DNA of 64,000 nt from Bacillota bacterium (GTDB lineage: Bacteria; Bacillota; Clostridia; Lachnospirales; Lachnospiraceae), in assembly GCA_023386315.1 (NCBI GenBank), contig JAEWJZ010000014.1, forward strand, positions 191,001 through 255,000. The letters are read 5' to 3'. Under the pieces are notes generated by a model. The model was given only the letters and a program-made list of their open reading frames with translations, was not told where the DNA came from and did not search any database. Made by a program: the position numbers and the translations under genes. Shown here piece by piece: positions 26,090 to 36,566 of this stretch. The first letter of the stretch is position 1. Each line of letters begins with the position of its first letter.

Positions 26090-26917
26090 TTACTGACCAA
26101 GCTTCCATACACACACAAGTCCTGTCATTACTGCAAGGCTGATGAGTATGGACATGGAATTAATCATGCCGGCACGTTCTGTATCTCCTTTTATCCGCTC
26201 TGTATTGATAACACCCATAGAAGAGATTGGTGCAAAGATGATAATGATCAAAATTATTTTAATTTCTTTTTATCCGTACAAAATTCCAGCGCTCCGCCAA
26301 TCATAAACATTGCCAGGAACGCATTTCCGCTACCAAATACCCCTGTGATGGTAAATACCTGGTTTGGAAAATGAATATTACAAATGTACAGTATCATCAT
26401 AATCATATAAACATCAAAAGGTACGGAGGAAACAAGCTTTTTTAAAATACCCTTTACTCCCTTCCCGTCACTTTTTCCTGCAACCGCGGATGCCGCCGCA
26501 TAGGTCACACCCGTACACATTACTGCATTTCCTGAATCGAACAGGCAGGCAGTAATGATTCCTGAATTACCAAGAAAACTCTGCAAATAAGGCATTGCAA
26601 ACGTTCCGATATTATAACCGGAATAGTTGATCATATTAAATGCCCGGTCACCTTTATCTTTCGTCTTTGCCGAAATATAACCGATGGACACCATTATAAT
26701 GTTTAAGAGGAAACCAAGGAAAAATACAGAAATTAAGAGAGAAATCCCTTTCATAATTCGAAAAGCTGGTAATCACCGCTGCCGGAAGCGTGACATTCAT
26801 GATCAGTTTCATGATCGTCCTGTTTTCACTGGTTTTAAATAAACCGGTTTTCTTTAATAAATACCCTGCTGCAATTACCAGAACAAAGCTCCCCGCTTTT
26901 AATAATACTGTCTGCAT
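26090..26917 (-). pseudogene. Broken AEC-family permease gene (two frame changes)
   Basis: Three consecutive pieces of one AEC permease lie in different frames. The first (ATG 26917, MQTVLLKAGSFVLVIAAGYLL) shifts near 26755 after TSFSNYE; the second carries GYISAKTKDKGDRAFNMINY and NIGTFAMPYLQSFLG and stops at 26254; the third, in another frame, runs from about 26262 to the stop at 26090 with FAPISSMGVINTERIKGD, a normal AEC C-terminal segment. Roughly 30-50 residues seem missing at the second junction. It is tandem with the intact AEC gene downstream but not a close copy of it. Confidence 0.8.
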
Positions 26918-26944
26918 TTTCCCAGTTTCCCCTGCTGCTTTCAA

Positions 26945-27247
26945 TTAATCTCCAAGTGTCTTTTTTACCTGGGCAATCACCTTGGCTCCATTCATGGTTC
27001 CATAAGCCTGCATATCTATACATTCAACAATTTTTCCAGGACATTCCTTTTCCACCTTTGCCTTGGCAAAGCGAACCTGGGGTCCTAAGAGAATAATATC
27101 CGCATCCGGTCCTTTTTCTCTTGCACTTGCTAAAGCGTAAGCAATGATCTGACATTCATAATTTTCTTTTGCTGCTGCTTCTTTCATCTTATTTACTAAA
27201 AGGCTTGTTGACATGCCTGCGGCACATAATAATACAATATTTCTCAT
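26945..27247 (-). CDS. celA: PTS lactose/cellobiose-type IIB component
   Basis: 100-residue cytoplasmic phosphocarrier. The active-site cysteine is C8 in VLLCAAGMSTSLL, the typical IIB-cellobiose loop. It takes phosphate from IIA and passes it to the sugar at IIC. Start follows AAAGGAGCTGTTAAT. Located between IIA and the broken AEC gene. Confidence 0.95.
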   Translation of the reverse strand: MRNIVLLCAAGMSTSLLVNKMKEAAAKENYECQIIAYALASAREKGPDADIILLGPQVRFAKAKVEKECPGKIVECIDMQAYGTMNGAKVIAQVKKTLGD

Positions 27248-27278
27248 ATTAACAGCTCCTTTCTTTTAATATTTTAAC

Positions 27279-27578
27279 TTATTTTCTTAAAATATCAATC
27301 ATTTCTTTGCATAAATCCATGACCGTCATGGCATTCATCAAATGATCCTGGGCATGAACCATCAAAAGTCCGACCTCCACTTTATTGCCGTTCAATTCAT
27401 TCTGGATCATCTCTGTCTGTATCTCGTGAGCTTCCTTAAGTGTAGTGTCTGCCTCTTCCATGAGTTCATCTGCCTTGTTAAAGTCACCGGCCTTCGCCGC
27501 ACGAAGGGCCTCAATTGCAATACTTCTGGCATTCCCTCCGTTTACTACAAGTTTCATAACAATCATTTCAATATCCAT
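27279..27578 (-). CDS. celC: PTS lactose/cellobiose-type IIA component
   Basis: About 99 residues, three-helix trimeric IIA of the lactose/cellobiose family. The phosphorylated histidine lies in LMVHAQDHLMNA near residue 75. An alternative GTG one codon upstream exists; ATG 27578 is preferred. It accepts phosphate from HPr and donates it to the IIB encoded 31 bases downstream. Confidence 0.95.
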   Translation of the reverse strand: MDIEMIVMKLVVNGGNARSIAIEALRAAKAGDFNKADELMEEADTTLKEAHEIQTEMIQNELNGNKVEVGLLMVHAQDHLMNAMTVMDLCKEMIDILRK

Positions 27579-27597
27579 CACTATGCTGCCTCTCTCT

Positions 27598-27804
27598 CTA
27601 ACCAGCGATTATGAGTTTCACAAATGTAAACAAGGTGCAGATCACAATCATGGTCCATACCCATTTTTCCGGTCTGCGAAATTCAGACGAAGGACTCCAT
27701 ACCCGGAAAAGTCCGTAAGGCGGACATAATACAATCCATAGATAAGTAATAATTCTTGCTTTTGAGAATACGTCTGTCACCTGAAGCTCATGCTTTTCCT
27801 TCAT
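27598..27804 (-). CDS. Small two-helix membrane protein within the PTS operon
   Basis: 68 residues with two hydrophobic segments (about residues 18-37 and 48-67) separated by a basic loop (SSEFRRPEKW). No family recognised. It has an AGGAGG site ten bases before the ATG, lies 57 bases after IIC and 19 before IIA, and keeps the operon's codon usage, so it appears to be a real gene. A role in PTS assembly or as a membrane accessory is possible but unproven. Confidence 0.65.
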   Translation of the reverse strand: MKEKHELQVTDVFSKARIITYLWIVLCPPYGLFRVWSPSSEFRRPEKWVWTMIVICTLFTFVKLIIAG

Positions 27805-27861
27805 GTTATAATTTCCTCCTCTTTTTTGTCAGACTCATAATCGCCTCATTCTATGAAACTG

Positions 27862-29172
27862 TTATTCTTCTGTTACAACCTGCTGTTTGTTTGCTATCAG
27901 AACAAACGGGATATACACAACAAATGCAAGGAGGATACAGATAATCTGAGTTATTGCTGCCCCCATATTACCGCCGGAGCAAAGAAACGCCATAAGTCCC
28001 GGAGGTGTGGTCCACGGTGCATTTACCACCATTCTTCCGCAGAAACCAATCTTTGTCATGGCATAAGCGAAGGTTGCGGATACTGCGGGTGATATCATAA
28101 ATGGTATGGCCAGCACCGGATTCATTACAATCGGAAGTCCGAAAGTCAACGGTTCATTGATGTTAAAAATAGCACAGGGAAGAGCCAGCTTCGCAATTGC
28201 CCTATAGTCATCACGCTTGGAAAACAGCATAATGGCGATGATCAGCCCTCCGGTAATTCCTGCTCCGGTAACGATTGAAAAACAGGACAGAAAGGGGGTA
28301 TTAATAATATTTGGAATCGCCGTTCCTGCAGCATATGCAGCCTCATTTTCTGCAAAAGCAGCCAGAAGAATAGGTTCGTATACCGCCTTTGTCACCTGGG
28401 TTCCATGAATACCAAACGTCCATAAAACAGTGGTGATGAAAATAAGGGCGATATATCCAGGGAAGCTTGTTAAGATATTGGACAGCGGCTTTTGAATAAA
28501 CGCGGTTATTGCATTAAACAGTGTCATACCTGTCGCCATTTCAAACACCATTCCCACTGCTGAAATCAGAATGACAGTAATCAGGGAAGGAAAGAGGATC
28601 GTAAAAGACCTTGCTACGTTTGACGGCACGCCATCAGGCATATGAATTTCCAGTTTTCCGCTCTTTACCAGCCGGCAGTAAATTTCCGTAGCAGCTATGG
28701 AAGCAAACATTCCTACGAACAGACCCTGTGCGTTGGTATATACCCTTGAAAGAACATTGGTAACTACCACTTCTGTTCCGTCAGCTGCCTTTCCGCTTGC
28801 AGTAAAGGCACAAAGTGAAATATAGGCTCCCAGTGCCACAACCGGAAGTGCCTTATCAGTAATTCCGTAGTGTTCCCCCAGTTCCATGGCAATTAGGATC
28901 ACACATCCGATCGCGATAAAATTCATGGTTCCGTAGTTGGCTGCTGTAAACATGGGATTTAATTTTCCAAGAAAGCTTAAACCCGGAATGTTAGCAAGAC
29001 TGAAAAATCCTGGTGTGGTATTGCAGATAACATTGGAAAACAGTGTACAGAATGAGCCGATAATGATAATTGGCAGAAGGCTCATAAATGCATTCTTAAT
29101 TGCTGCCAAATGTCTTTGTGTCTGCATCGCCCCTGCTACAGACAGCATGCCGTTCATTAATTTGTCTTTCAT
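27862..29172 (-). CDS. celB: PTS lactose/cellobiose-type IIC permease
   Basis: 436-residue permease of the cellobiose/diacetylchitobiose/lichenan type with about ten membrane segments. Conserved IIC features seen: the LLPIIIIGSF start of the core, LWTFGIHGTQ and NINEPLTFGLPIVMNP near residue 330, which carries the substrate-binding histidine/glutamate region. The chosen ATG 29172 (MKDKLMNGMLS) follows GGAGGAAAAG; the longer upstream frame lacks a site. Imports a beta-glucoside or beta-linked disaccharide as its 6-phosphate for the divergently encoded GH1 enzyme. Confidence 0.94.
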   Translation of the reverse strand: MKDKLMNGMLSVAGAMQTQRHLAAIKNAFMSLLPIIIIGSFCTLFSNVICNTTPGFFSLANIPGLSFLGKLNPMFTAANYGTMNFIAIGCVILIAMELGEHYGITDKALPVVALGAYISLCAFTASGKAADGTEVVVTNVLSRVYTNAQGLFVGMFASIAATEIYCRLVKSGKLEIHMPDGVPSNVARSFTILFPSLITVILISAVGMVFEMATGMTLFNAITAFIQKPLSNILTSFPGYIALIFITTVLWTFGIHGTQVTKAVYEPILLAAFAENEAAYAAGTAIPNIINTPFLSCFSIVTGAGITGGLIIAIMLFSKRDDYRAIAKLALPCAIFNINEPLTFGLPIVMNPVLAIPFMISPAVSATFAYAMTKIGFCGRMVVNAPWTTPPGLMAFLCSGGNMGAAITQIICILLAFVVYIPFVLIANKQQVVTEE

Positions 29173-30968
<1,796 letters not shown>

Positions 30969-31052
30969 GCGCATAATTCTTACAATTTTTTGAGATGTAC
31001 GAAGAAATAAATGTTAAAGTGTAAATTTACTAAGTATTAAATAAACTATCTG

Positions 31053-31081
31053 TTGCAAGCGAACACAAGTTATGCTATATT
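31053..31081 (+). promoter_or_regulatory. Promoter of a probable small RNA
   Basis: TTGCAA at 31053-31058, 17-base spacer, TATATT at 31076-31081. It lies 85 bases past the GH1 stop and has no open reading frame downstream before a terminator. Confidence 0.65.
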
Positions 31082-31087
31082 AAAACT

Positions 31088-31188
31088 ATAAAAAGAGTAA
31101 CCGCCACACAAGGTGGAAGCTCCCATTGCAAGCAAATGTCCTAACGGACACTGCCTACCCTGTTCGCTGCAGGGTAGGCTATTTTTTT
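31088..31188 (+). ncRNA. Candidate small RNA, about 100 nt
   Basis: Predicted transcript between the promoter above and an intrinsic terminator. Predicted folds: CCGCC/GGTGG stem-loop (31101-31116), TGTCC-TAAC-GGACA (31137-31150) and a strong terminator stem GCCTACCCTG / CAGGGTAGGC (31153-31179) with T-run 31182-31188. No ribosome binding site with a start codon is seen. I compared it from memory with common riboswitches, 6S, SRP and tmRNA and found no match. It may alternatively be just the 3' untranslated region and terminator of the GH1 gene. Confidence 0.55.
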
Positions 31189-31270
31189 AACTTCTTTATG
31201 GGGATTAAGGCAATAAATTTATACGATTTTTTATATTAAAGCAAACAGTTCCAGAGACTGGCAGACAGAC

Positions 31271-33178
31271 TTAACGGGGCTGTGCCTCTTCCATCAGAGT
31301 CATAGCCTTAATAAAAGCATCATAATCCTGTTTCTTCACCAATTCCTGTATCTGCCTCTGACTTAACAGAAAAGAGGCAGTCAGCTGGTAAAAATGCTGC
31401 AGCTCTGCGCTGGTATGGTCCTTATCCGCAATACATACCAGGAAAACAGCCCGGATCTTCTGATCTCCCCACTCCACCGGTTCGTCAAGAATTCCCACGC
31501 AGACAAAAGTCTCACTGCTCATGGCTTTATAGGCATGAGGCATTGCCACCTGATTGCCAAAGGCTGTTTTTGCCAACCTCTCCCGTTGCAGCACGGATTC
31601 ATAAAATTCCTCCGGCAGGTTCTTCTTTTCAATGACAAACTGACACATAAAGCGTAGCACCTCACATTTGGTGCCGAACTTTAAGTGTGGGAGAAACAGC
31701 TCCCGTTCATAATAATTGCAAACAGAAAACGATTTCTGGGCACAAAGAACTTTCTTAACATTTACAATGTCCTCGTCACCAAGAAAATATTCCACTTCCA
31801 GAATGGGCAGCGGAACAGAAACCGTGATGGGAACCGTGGTAAAGATATAGTCATATCTGGAAAAATCCATCTTATATAAGCTTCCAACGTCACAGGCAAT
31901 AATCTCATCGATATAATCCTTAAAGGAATTCTTATATTTATACTGCAATAGCTGGGCACTTCCCCTCCCGGATGAACAGACCAGAATAATATTTTTCTTC
32001 TTAATCTCTGTTTTCTTCCGTTCCAGGGCCAGTGCAAAGGCAAAAGCAAAGTAAGCCACCTCATCCTCAGACAAGGAGACCTTAAAATGTTCGTTGAGCA
32101 CTGTGACCGCATTACATGCCATGGTATAGGACAGGCAGAATTTTTCCTTCACATCACGCAGCATGGGATTTTTCATATCCATATCAAACCGGATCCGGAC
32201 ACTTAACGGCACCAGATGCTGGCTTAAGATCATTCTCAGTTCTAAATCACTGCGAAAATCAAATTTAAACAGATCATATACCCGTTCCAGCATGGCAGTC
32301 ACCAGATCACTGATCTCCTGGGTAATAATTACATTTTCTCCTATACTCTCTTCCTGCAAAAACATCTTTTTCCCGGCCAGATGAATGGCGATATAGACGA
32401 CTTCATTTTCAGGAAAACTGATATGAAGCCGCTCTTCCAGCTTTGCTGCTATTGTCTTTGCTATGTGATACTCAAACCGATCTTCCGGATTATCAAGAAG
32501 CCCTTCCGGCATGGGAACATAGTGGCATTCCATGATCCTGCTGATGGCAATATAAAGATGGACTACCAGATTCTGATACGCCGCCCCTGTAATCATAAAA
32601 TCATTCTCCTTTAAAACCATGGATACGATGGCAGCAATCTCGTCCATGCTTTCGTTTCCCTTATGAAGCCTCTTACCGGAAAATGATGCAATGCAGAGTC
32701 TGGTATCAAATTCTTTCCCTTCCAGGCGAATTCCATAGTTGGGCTTGCGTACAACACGGATATTAAATTTTTTTAAAAACTGTTCCACTTCCTTAAGATC
32801 TTCCGTCAGCGTACGTTTGGAAATATACAGGCTTTCGCTTAATTCCTCCAGTTTTACATAGGACCCGCTGTTAATTAAATACTCCAGTAAATACTGGATC
32901 CGCTCCTCTGAAGTAGAAGGTAAGTATTCCTCCGAACCGTGAGCATAATTCTTGCGGCAGTATGCCTCATATTTTTCACTGTCCTGAATACTCAGAAAAT
33001 AGCCCACCCCGTATTTTGACAGAATACCAGCGCCATGGGGGGCTATCTCCTGATTGATCTCCTTCAAAAGATTACGGACCGTTTTTGTCCCCGCATGGAT
33101 CTGTTCTGCAAGCATTTCTGCTGTATAGTAATCTCTGTCTGATAAAATATCCAAGATCTGCTTCATTCGCCGGTCCAT
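31271..33178 (-). CDS. LicR-type PRD transcription activator (BglG superfamily)
   Basis: 635 residues. Domains in order: two N-terminal helix-turn-helix units (ILSDRDYYTAEMLAEQIHAGTKTVRNLL; SESLYISKRTLTEDLKEVEQFL), PRD1 about 190-280, PRD2 about 300-400, an EIIB-like domain with its cysteine in ILVCSSGRGSAQLL near 405, and an EIIA-like (mannitol/fructose) domain with phosphorylation histidine in VAMPHAYK near 562. It lacks an RNA-binding CAT domain, so it is a DNA-binding activator controlled by phosphorylation through the PTS. Genomic position next to GH1 and cellobiose PTS supports it as their activator. Confidence 0.92.
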   Translation of the reverse strand: MDRRMKQILDILSDRDYYTAEMLAEQIHAGTKTVRNLLKEINQEIAPHGAGILSKYGVGYFLSIQDSEKYEAYCRKNYAHGSEEYLPSTSEERIQYLLEYLINSGSYVKLEELSESLYISKRTLTEDLKEVEQFLKKFNIRVVRKPNYGIRLEGKEFDTRLCIASFSGKRLHKGNESMDEIAAIVSMVLKENDFMITGAAYQNLVVHLYIAISRIMECHYVPMPEGLLDNPEDRFEYHIAKTIAAKLEERLHISFPENEVVYIAIHLAGKKMFLQEESIGENVIITQEISDLVTAMLERVYDLFKFDFRSDLELRMILSQHLVPLSVRIRFDMDMKNPMLRDVKEKFCLSYTMACNAVTVLNEHFKVSLSEDEVAYFAFAFALALERKKTEIKKKNIILVCSSGRGSAQLLQYKYKNSFKDYIDEIIACDVGSLYKMDFSRYDYIFTTVPITVSVPLPILEVEYFLGDEDIVNVKKVLCAQKSFSVCNYYERELFLPHLKFGTKCEVLRFMCQFVIEKKNLPEEFYESVLQRERLAKTAFGNQVAMPHAYKAMSSETFVCVGILDEPVEWGDQKIRAVFLVCIADKDHTSAELQHFYQLTASFLLSQRQIQELVKKQDYDAFIKAMTLMEEAQPR

Positions 33179-33329
33179 TTTTCTTCACCCCTGTCAATCA
33201 CTGCCGGTATTGTTCACATTTTATGAGCAAACTATATTTGTGTGTTTTTTACCTTTTCAAAGATATTAACTATATTTTTTTATGCACATTTACATAGTAA
33301 CATAAATTTCATCTTAACTGAATGAATCT

Positions 33330-33361
33330 TTTTTCCATTTTCAAAGTGGTAATATCTTCTT
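33330..33361 (+). promoter_or_regulatory. 32-base box shared with the GH1 upstream region
   Basis: Ungapped match of 27 of 32 bases to 29329-29360, both beginning TTTTTCCATTTTCA and ending TCTTCTT, same orientation. Here it is 58 bases before a TATAAT (33419-33424) that lacks any good -35, which suggests an activator-dependent promoter for the gene at 33456. The divergent LicR-type gene begins 150 bases to the left. Confidence 0.65.
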
Positions 33362-33455
33362 TTTTTGCAGTTCCATACAACATTGAACAAACAAATGAAA
33401 TAATTGGTGCTGTACGCATATAATGAAATAGAAACTTTTTGCCATGGGAGTATTT

Positions 33456-34058
33456 ATGAACGGAGAAAACGAGGACGCAAGAGGAATGATTACAGTAAAC
33501 GGAAGCATTATGGAGGTACAGAATGCCCTTGTGGAAGAAATGTATACTTCCAACAGCAGGACGGGATATCTTATCATCTCTTATGCAGATCCAGGTGAGA
33601 ATGATATGTTAAATATTGAATTGATTCAATTAAATATCGGCTGGGAAACTATTCTGATTGATCAATTCGGAGAAACGATCAGCTTATGCAGCATTACAAA
33701 AGGAACCTATGTCAATGCGACATTTTCCAGTGTGATGACAAGAAGCATTCCGCCCCAGTCAAACGCCTATCGGGTAATTGCCATGGTTGACACCACCTCA
33801 TACCGCATAACCACAGACCGGATTGTCTGGGTTGATACAGATAACCATTTTGTCTATACGGGCAACCCCAACGACGAAAACGACCAGATGCGCTTTGTTA
33901 TTACAAGTGCTACTCAAATCATGGATGAGGATGGGACCCCACTGACTGACGTTGATTTAAAACCCGGGAAAATGGTACGCATTAAGCATGCCAGTTTTCA
34001 GACTGCCAGCATCCCTCCACAGACTACTGCATTTGTTATTGAACTGTTATCCAGTTAA
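33456..34058 (+). CDS. Uncharacterised protein with two DUF3221-like repeats
   Basis: 200 residues from ATG 33456, chosen because GGGAG stands five bases before it; a start four codons earlier lacks a site. The protein is an internal duplication: residues about 10-95 and 110-200 each run from a short beta-rich part to the motif S-I-P-P-Q-x-x-A (SVMTRSIPPQSNAYRVI and TASIPPQTTAFVIEL). This SIPPQ ending with a preceding K-P-G-K-x-V-R-I strand resembles DUF3221/YobA-type OB folds. No signal peptide. The shared upstream box suggests co-regulation with beta-glucoside genes. Function unknown. Confidence 0.7.
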   Translation: MNGENEDARGMITVNGSIMEVQNALVEEMYTSNSRTGYLIISYADPGENDMLNIELIQLNIGWETILIDQFGETISLCSITKGTYVNATFSSVMTRSIPPQSNAYRVIAMVDTTSYRITTDRIVWVDTDNHFVYTGNPNDENDQMRFVITSATQIMDEDGTPLTDVDLKPGKMVRIKHASFQTASIPPQTTAFVIELLSS

Positions 34059-34063
34059 AAAAA

Positions 34064-34118
34064 CTGCCGGCAATTTTTAAATTCGTTTCAACCTAGGAAA
34101 CGAAGAAATTACCGGCAG
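34064..34118. terminator. Bidirectional terminator
   Basis: Hairpin with arms CTGCCGG / CCGGCAG extended by inner pairing GTTTC / GAAAC, flanked by AAAAAAA on the left and TCATTTTAT on the right, between two convergent genes. Confidence 0.8.
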
Positions 34119-34137
34119 ATCTCATTTTATATAATAT

Positions 34138-34962
34138 TTATTCTACATCAAATCCCCTGCCTATGATGTTGTTGCTTATGCTTGCGCAGATAAAGCTGTC
34201 ATCATGAAAGGACTTTACAAAATCTTTGATTGCAATTAACTCCTGTTGATTTACCACTGCCTGAATCAGCATTTTCTTTTTTACATTGGAGGTATCCATT
34301 CCCTGAATAAAGGTGGCGCCCCTGTTTAAATCGTTGCGGATAAACTGTGTGATCTCTAAATACTGATCTGACATGATATTAACATTATAATATTTCTCAA
34401 ATCCAATGATCAGCTTATCAGTTACCACACTCTGTACAAACGTACAGATCAGGGAATAAATGATCATCGTCATGTTTCCATAAATAATAGAAGAGAAAAT
34501 AACTACCGTATTAATAATTAAATAGTAGGACCCGATTGATAAACCCTTTTTTTCTTTCAAATACAATGCCACAATGGATTCCGGTCCGTTTGCAACCCTC
34601 TGCTTCATAATAATACCGCCGGCAATTCCGCCCACAACGCCGCCGCTGATGGCTGCCGCGATAGGATCTGTGTGAAGCTGGGGCAGAATCCGGGTCACGA
34701 TTCCCACGTAAAAGGTAAACATAAAATAGCTGAATGCGGCATAAAAGATCTGTTTTTTGCTATAGCTGAAAAATGCCCAGATGAAAATAGGCAATGCCAT
34801 AATAATTAAAAGCAGCTGTACATCTGCACCGGTCAGGCGGTTAAATACCGTAGCCAGTCCCCCAAGTCCGGTAGCGACTAAATTGTTGGCGTTCAAAATC
34901 TGGCAATATGCACATGCAGAGATGAACTGGCCTATTGCTATCCAAAATAGCTTTTTCTTCAT
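34138..34962 (-). CDS. YitT-family membrane protein with DUF2179 domain
   Basis: 274 residues from ATG 34962 (MKKKLFWIAIG), which follows GAGGAGAGCAACA. Five hydrophobic segments of the YitT (DUF161) family occupy residues 1-180, with the glycine-rich GGVVGGIAGGIIMKQRVANGPES segment near 105-130, and a C-terminal cytoplasmic DUF2179 ferredoxin-like domain follows (LEITQFIRNDLNRGATFIQGM). Function of the family is unsettled. No operon partner. Confidence 0.85.
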   Translation of the reverse strand: MKKKLFWIAIGQFISACAYCQILNANNLVATGLGGLATVFNRLTGADVQLLLIIMALPIFIWAFFSYSKKQIFYAAFSYFMFTFYVGIVTRILPQLHTDPIAAAISGGVVGGIAGGIIMKQRVANGPESIVALYLKEKKGLSIGSYYLIINTVVIFSSIIYGNMTMIIYSLICTFVQSVVTDKLIIGFEKYYNVNIMSDQYLEITQFIRNDLNRGATFIQGMDTSNVKKKMLIQAVVNQQELIAIKDFVKSFHDDSFICASISNNIIGRGFDVE

Positions 34963-35223
34963 TGTTGCTCTCCTCATTCCAGTAGGTGATTTCATAGTTT
35001 TTGCGGTTTGTTTTAATGCTATTTCACCGACACCTATTATATAGATTTCAATCCTGTTAAGCAACAACATTAATTTGTTAATTTTTTGACTATTTTCTCT
35101 ATTTTAGTCTGTGTACTACTATATTTTCCGAATACATCTGACAAATGAGTATCAATGTATCAAAACATCGAAACGCTATGGTGATATAAGTCCAGAAAAT
35201 CAATTCTGCCGGGAAAAAGTTTG

Positions 35224-36264
35224 TTAAATCTCTACAAAGTCTCCTCTTTTTTCTACCACGTTATAACCAATCGAAGAAACCCGGTTTCTTAAGCAGACAT
35301 TACACTCCGCTGCCTCTTCTCCAGTACAGATTTTGTTGTCATAAAGCTCATATTTTTTTCTCACACCGATGGGAGATAGATTGGGCATTAAAACATTGGA
35401 GCCGGATAAAATTCCTTTCTCTCTGCCCTTGGGATCTATGGTCCCCAGCGCAGTTGTGGCCGGAATTAAGGCATTGGGAAGCATGAGCCTGAGCATTCCT
35501 ATAAGAAACAGGGTTAAATCCATGCTGCCGGCAGGAAAATCCTTAAATGGTGTGTCCTTGTGGGGAATAAAGGGTCCGATTCCCACCATCTGCGGAGACA
35601 GCTCTTTAATAAACTGCAGATCTTCTGCCAGACATTCAGGGGTCTGGTATGGAGAACCCACCATAAAGCCGGTTCCCACCTGATAGCCAATCTTTTTTAA
35701 ATTTCTTAAGCATTCTTTTCTGTTTTCCAGGGAAAGAGAATCCGGGTGAAGCTTTTTATAATGCTCTTGGTTAGCGGTCTCATGGCGCAGAAGGAAACGG
35801 TTTGCACCAGCCTCATAATATGCCAGATACTGCTCATAGCTTTTTTCCCCGATGGAAAGAGTAATGGCGCAATCCGGATATCCTTCTCTAATCTCTTTTA
35901 TAATATCTGTCATAATTTCATCGGTAAATGCCGGGTCTTCTCCTCCCTGCAGTACAAAGGTCCGAAAGCCCAGCTCATAACCATTCTGACAGCAGAAAAG
36001 GATCTCCTCTTTGCTCAGGCGGTAACGGCTGGCATTTAGATTGCTTCGTCTGATTCCGCAGTAATAACAGTCATTTTTACAGTAATTGGTAAACTCAATC
36101 AATCCTCTGATATAAACTTCCTTTTGAAAATGTTCCTGGCTGGTTGACTGAGCCAGGGAAAAAAGATACTCGCTGGTATCTTTATTAAAATTTTCTATTA
36201 AATAAATGAATTCTTCCTTTTCCAGGTTATGATTCTTATATAATTTATCGATCAGTTCTCTCAT
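35224..36264 (-). CDS. hydE: [FeFe]-hydrogenase maturase HydE (radical SAM)
   Basis: 346-residue radical SAM enzyme of H-cluster assembly. The cluster motif C-x3-C-x2-C is FTNYCKNDCYYCGIRR near residue 60, preceded by the HydE hallmark IRGLIEF. A second cysteine group near the C-terminus (EAAECNVCLRNR) matches the auxiliary site of some HydE proteins. HydE processes a cysteine-derived intermediate toward the diiron subcluster. HydF and HydG are not in the window, so it is a stand-alone gene here. Start follows GAAGGAGCAGAGGCAT. Confidence 0.9.
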   Translation of the reverse strand: MRELIDKLYKNHNLEKEEFIYLIENFNKDTSEYLFSLAQSTSQEHFQKEVYIRGLIEFTNYCKNDCYYCGIRRSNLNASRYRLSKEEILFCCQNGYELGFRTFVLQGGEDPAFTDEIMTDIIKEIREGYPDCAITLSIGEKSYEQYLAYYEAGANRFLLRHETANQEHYKKLHPDSLSLENRKECLRNLKKIGYQVGTGFMVGSPYQTPECLAEDLQFIKELSPQMVGIGPFIPHKDTPFKDFPAGSMDLTLFLIGMLRLMLPNALIPATTALGTIDPKGREKGILSGSNVLMPNLSPIGVRKKYELYDNKICTGEEAAECNVCLRNRVSSIGYNVVEKRGDFVEI

Positions 36265-36566
36265 ATGCCTCTGCTCCTTCTCCTGAAACGGCTACGCATA
36301 TCCGTGCCTCATGTAATTATTTTAACATGTTTCCCCTTAACTGCATAAATGAATTTTCTGGCAGTACCATGCAAATTCATAGTATATTGGTATGTTTATA
36401 CTATCATTTTCCTGAGCTCAGGGGAAGTGTGTTTTACCTTCTTGACTAAAAACCATACATTCGCTACAATTATATCATAAATGGAAGGTTTTTTTGTTGA
36501 TTTTCACAATGATCTTTTCCATTTCGGCTCCTATCACTCTCAAACTAATACTTAAGGAGACCAGTT
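36265..36566. promoter_or_regulatory. Divergent region between hydE and GH105 gene
   Basis: 302 bases without a gene. It holds an 8-bp inverted repeat ATAGTATA (36379-36386) / TATACTAT (36397-36404), a 12-bp perfect palindrome CCTGAGCTCAGG (36411-36422) and a promoter for the GH105 gene: TTGACT (36442-36447), 17 bases, TACAAT (36465-36470). The palindromes just upstream of the -35 are candidate operator sites. Confidence 0.6.

Noticed and set aside
31101..31150. Mini-ykkC (guanidine-II) riboswitch suggested by an ACGG near a loop
   Set aside because: Only one ACGG is present and it is partly within a stem; the two-hairpin ACGR pattern is absent, and no guanidine-type gene follows.
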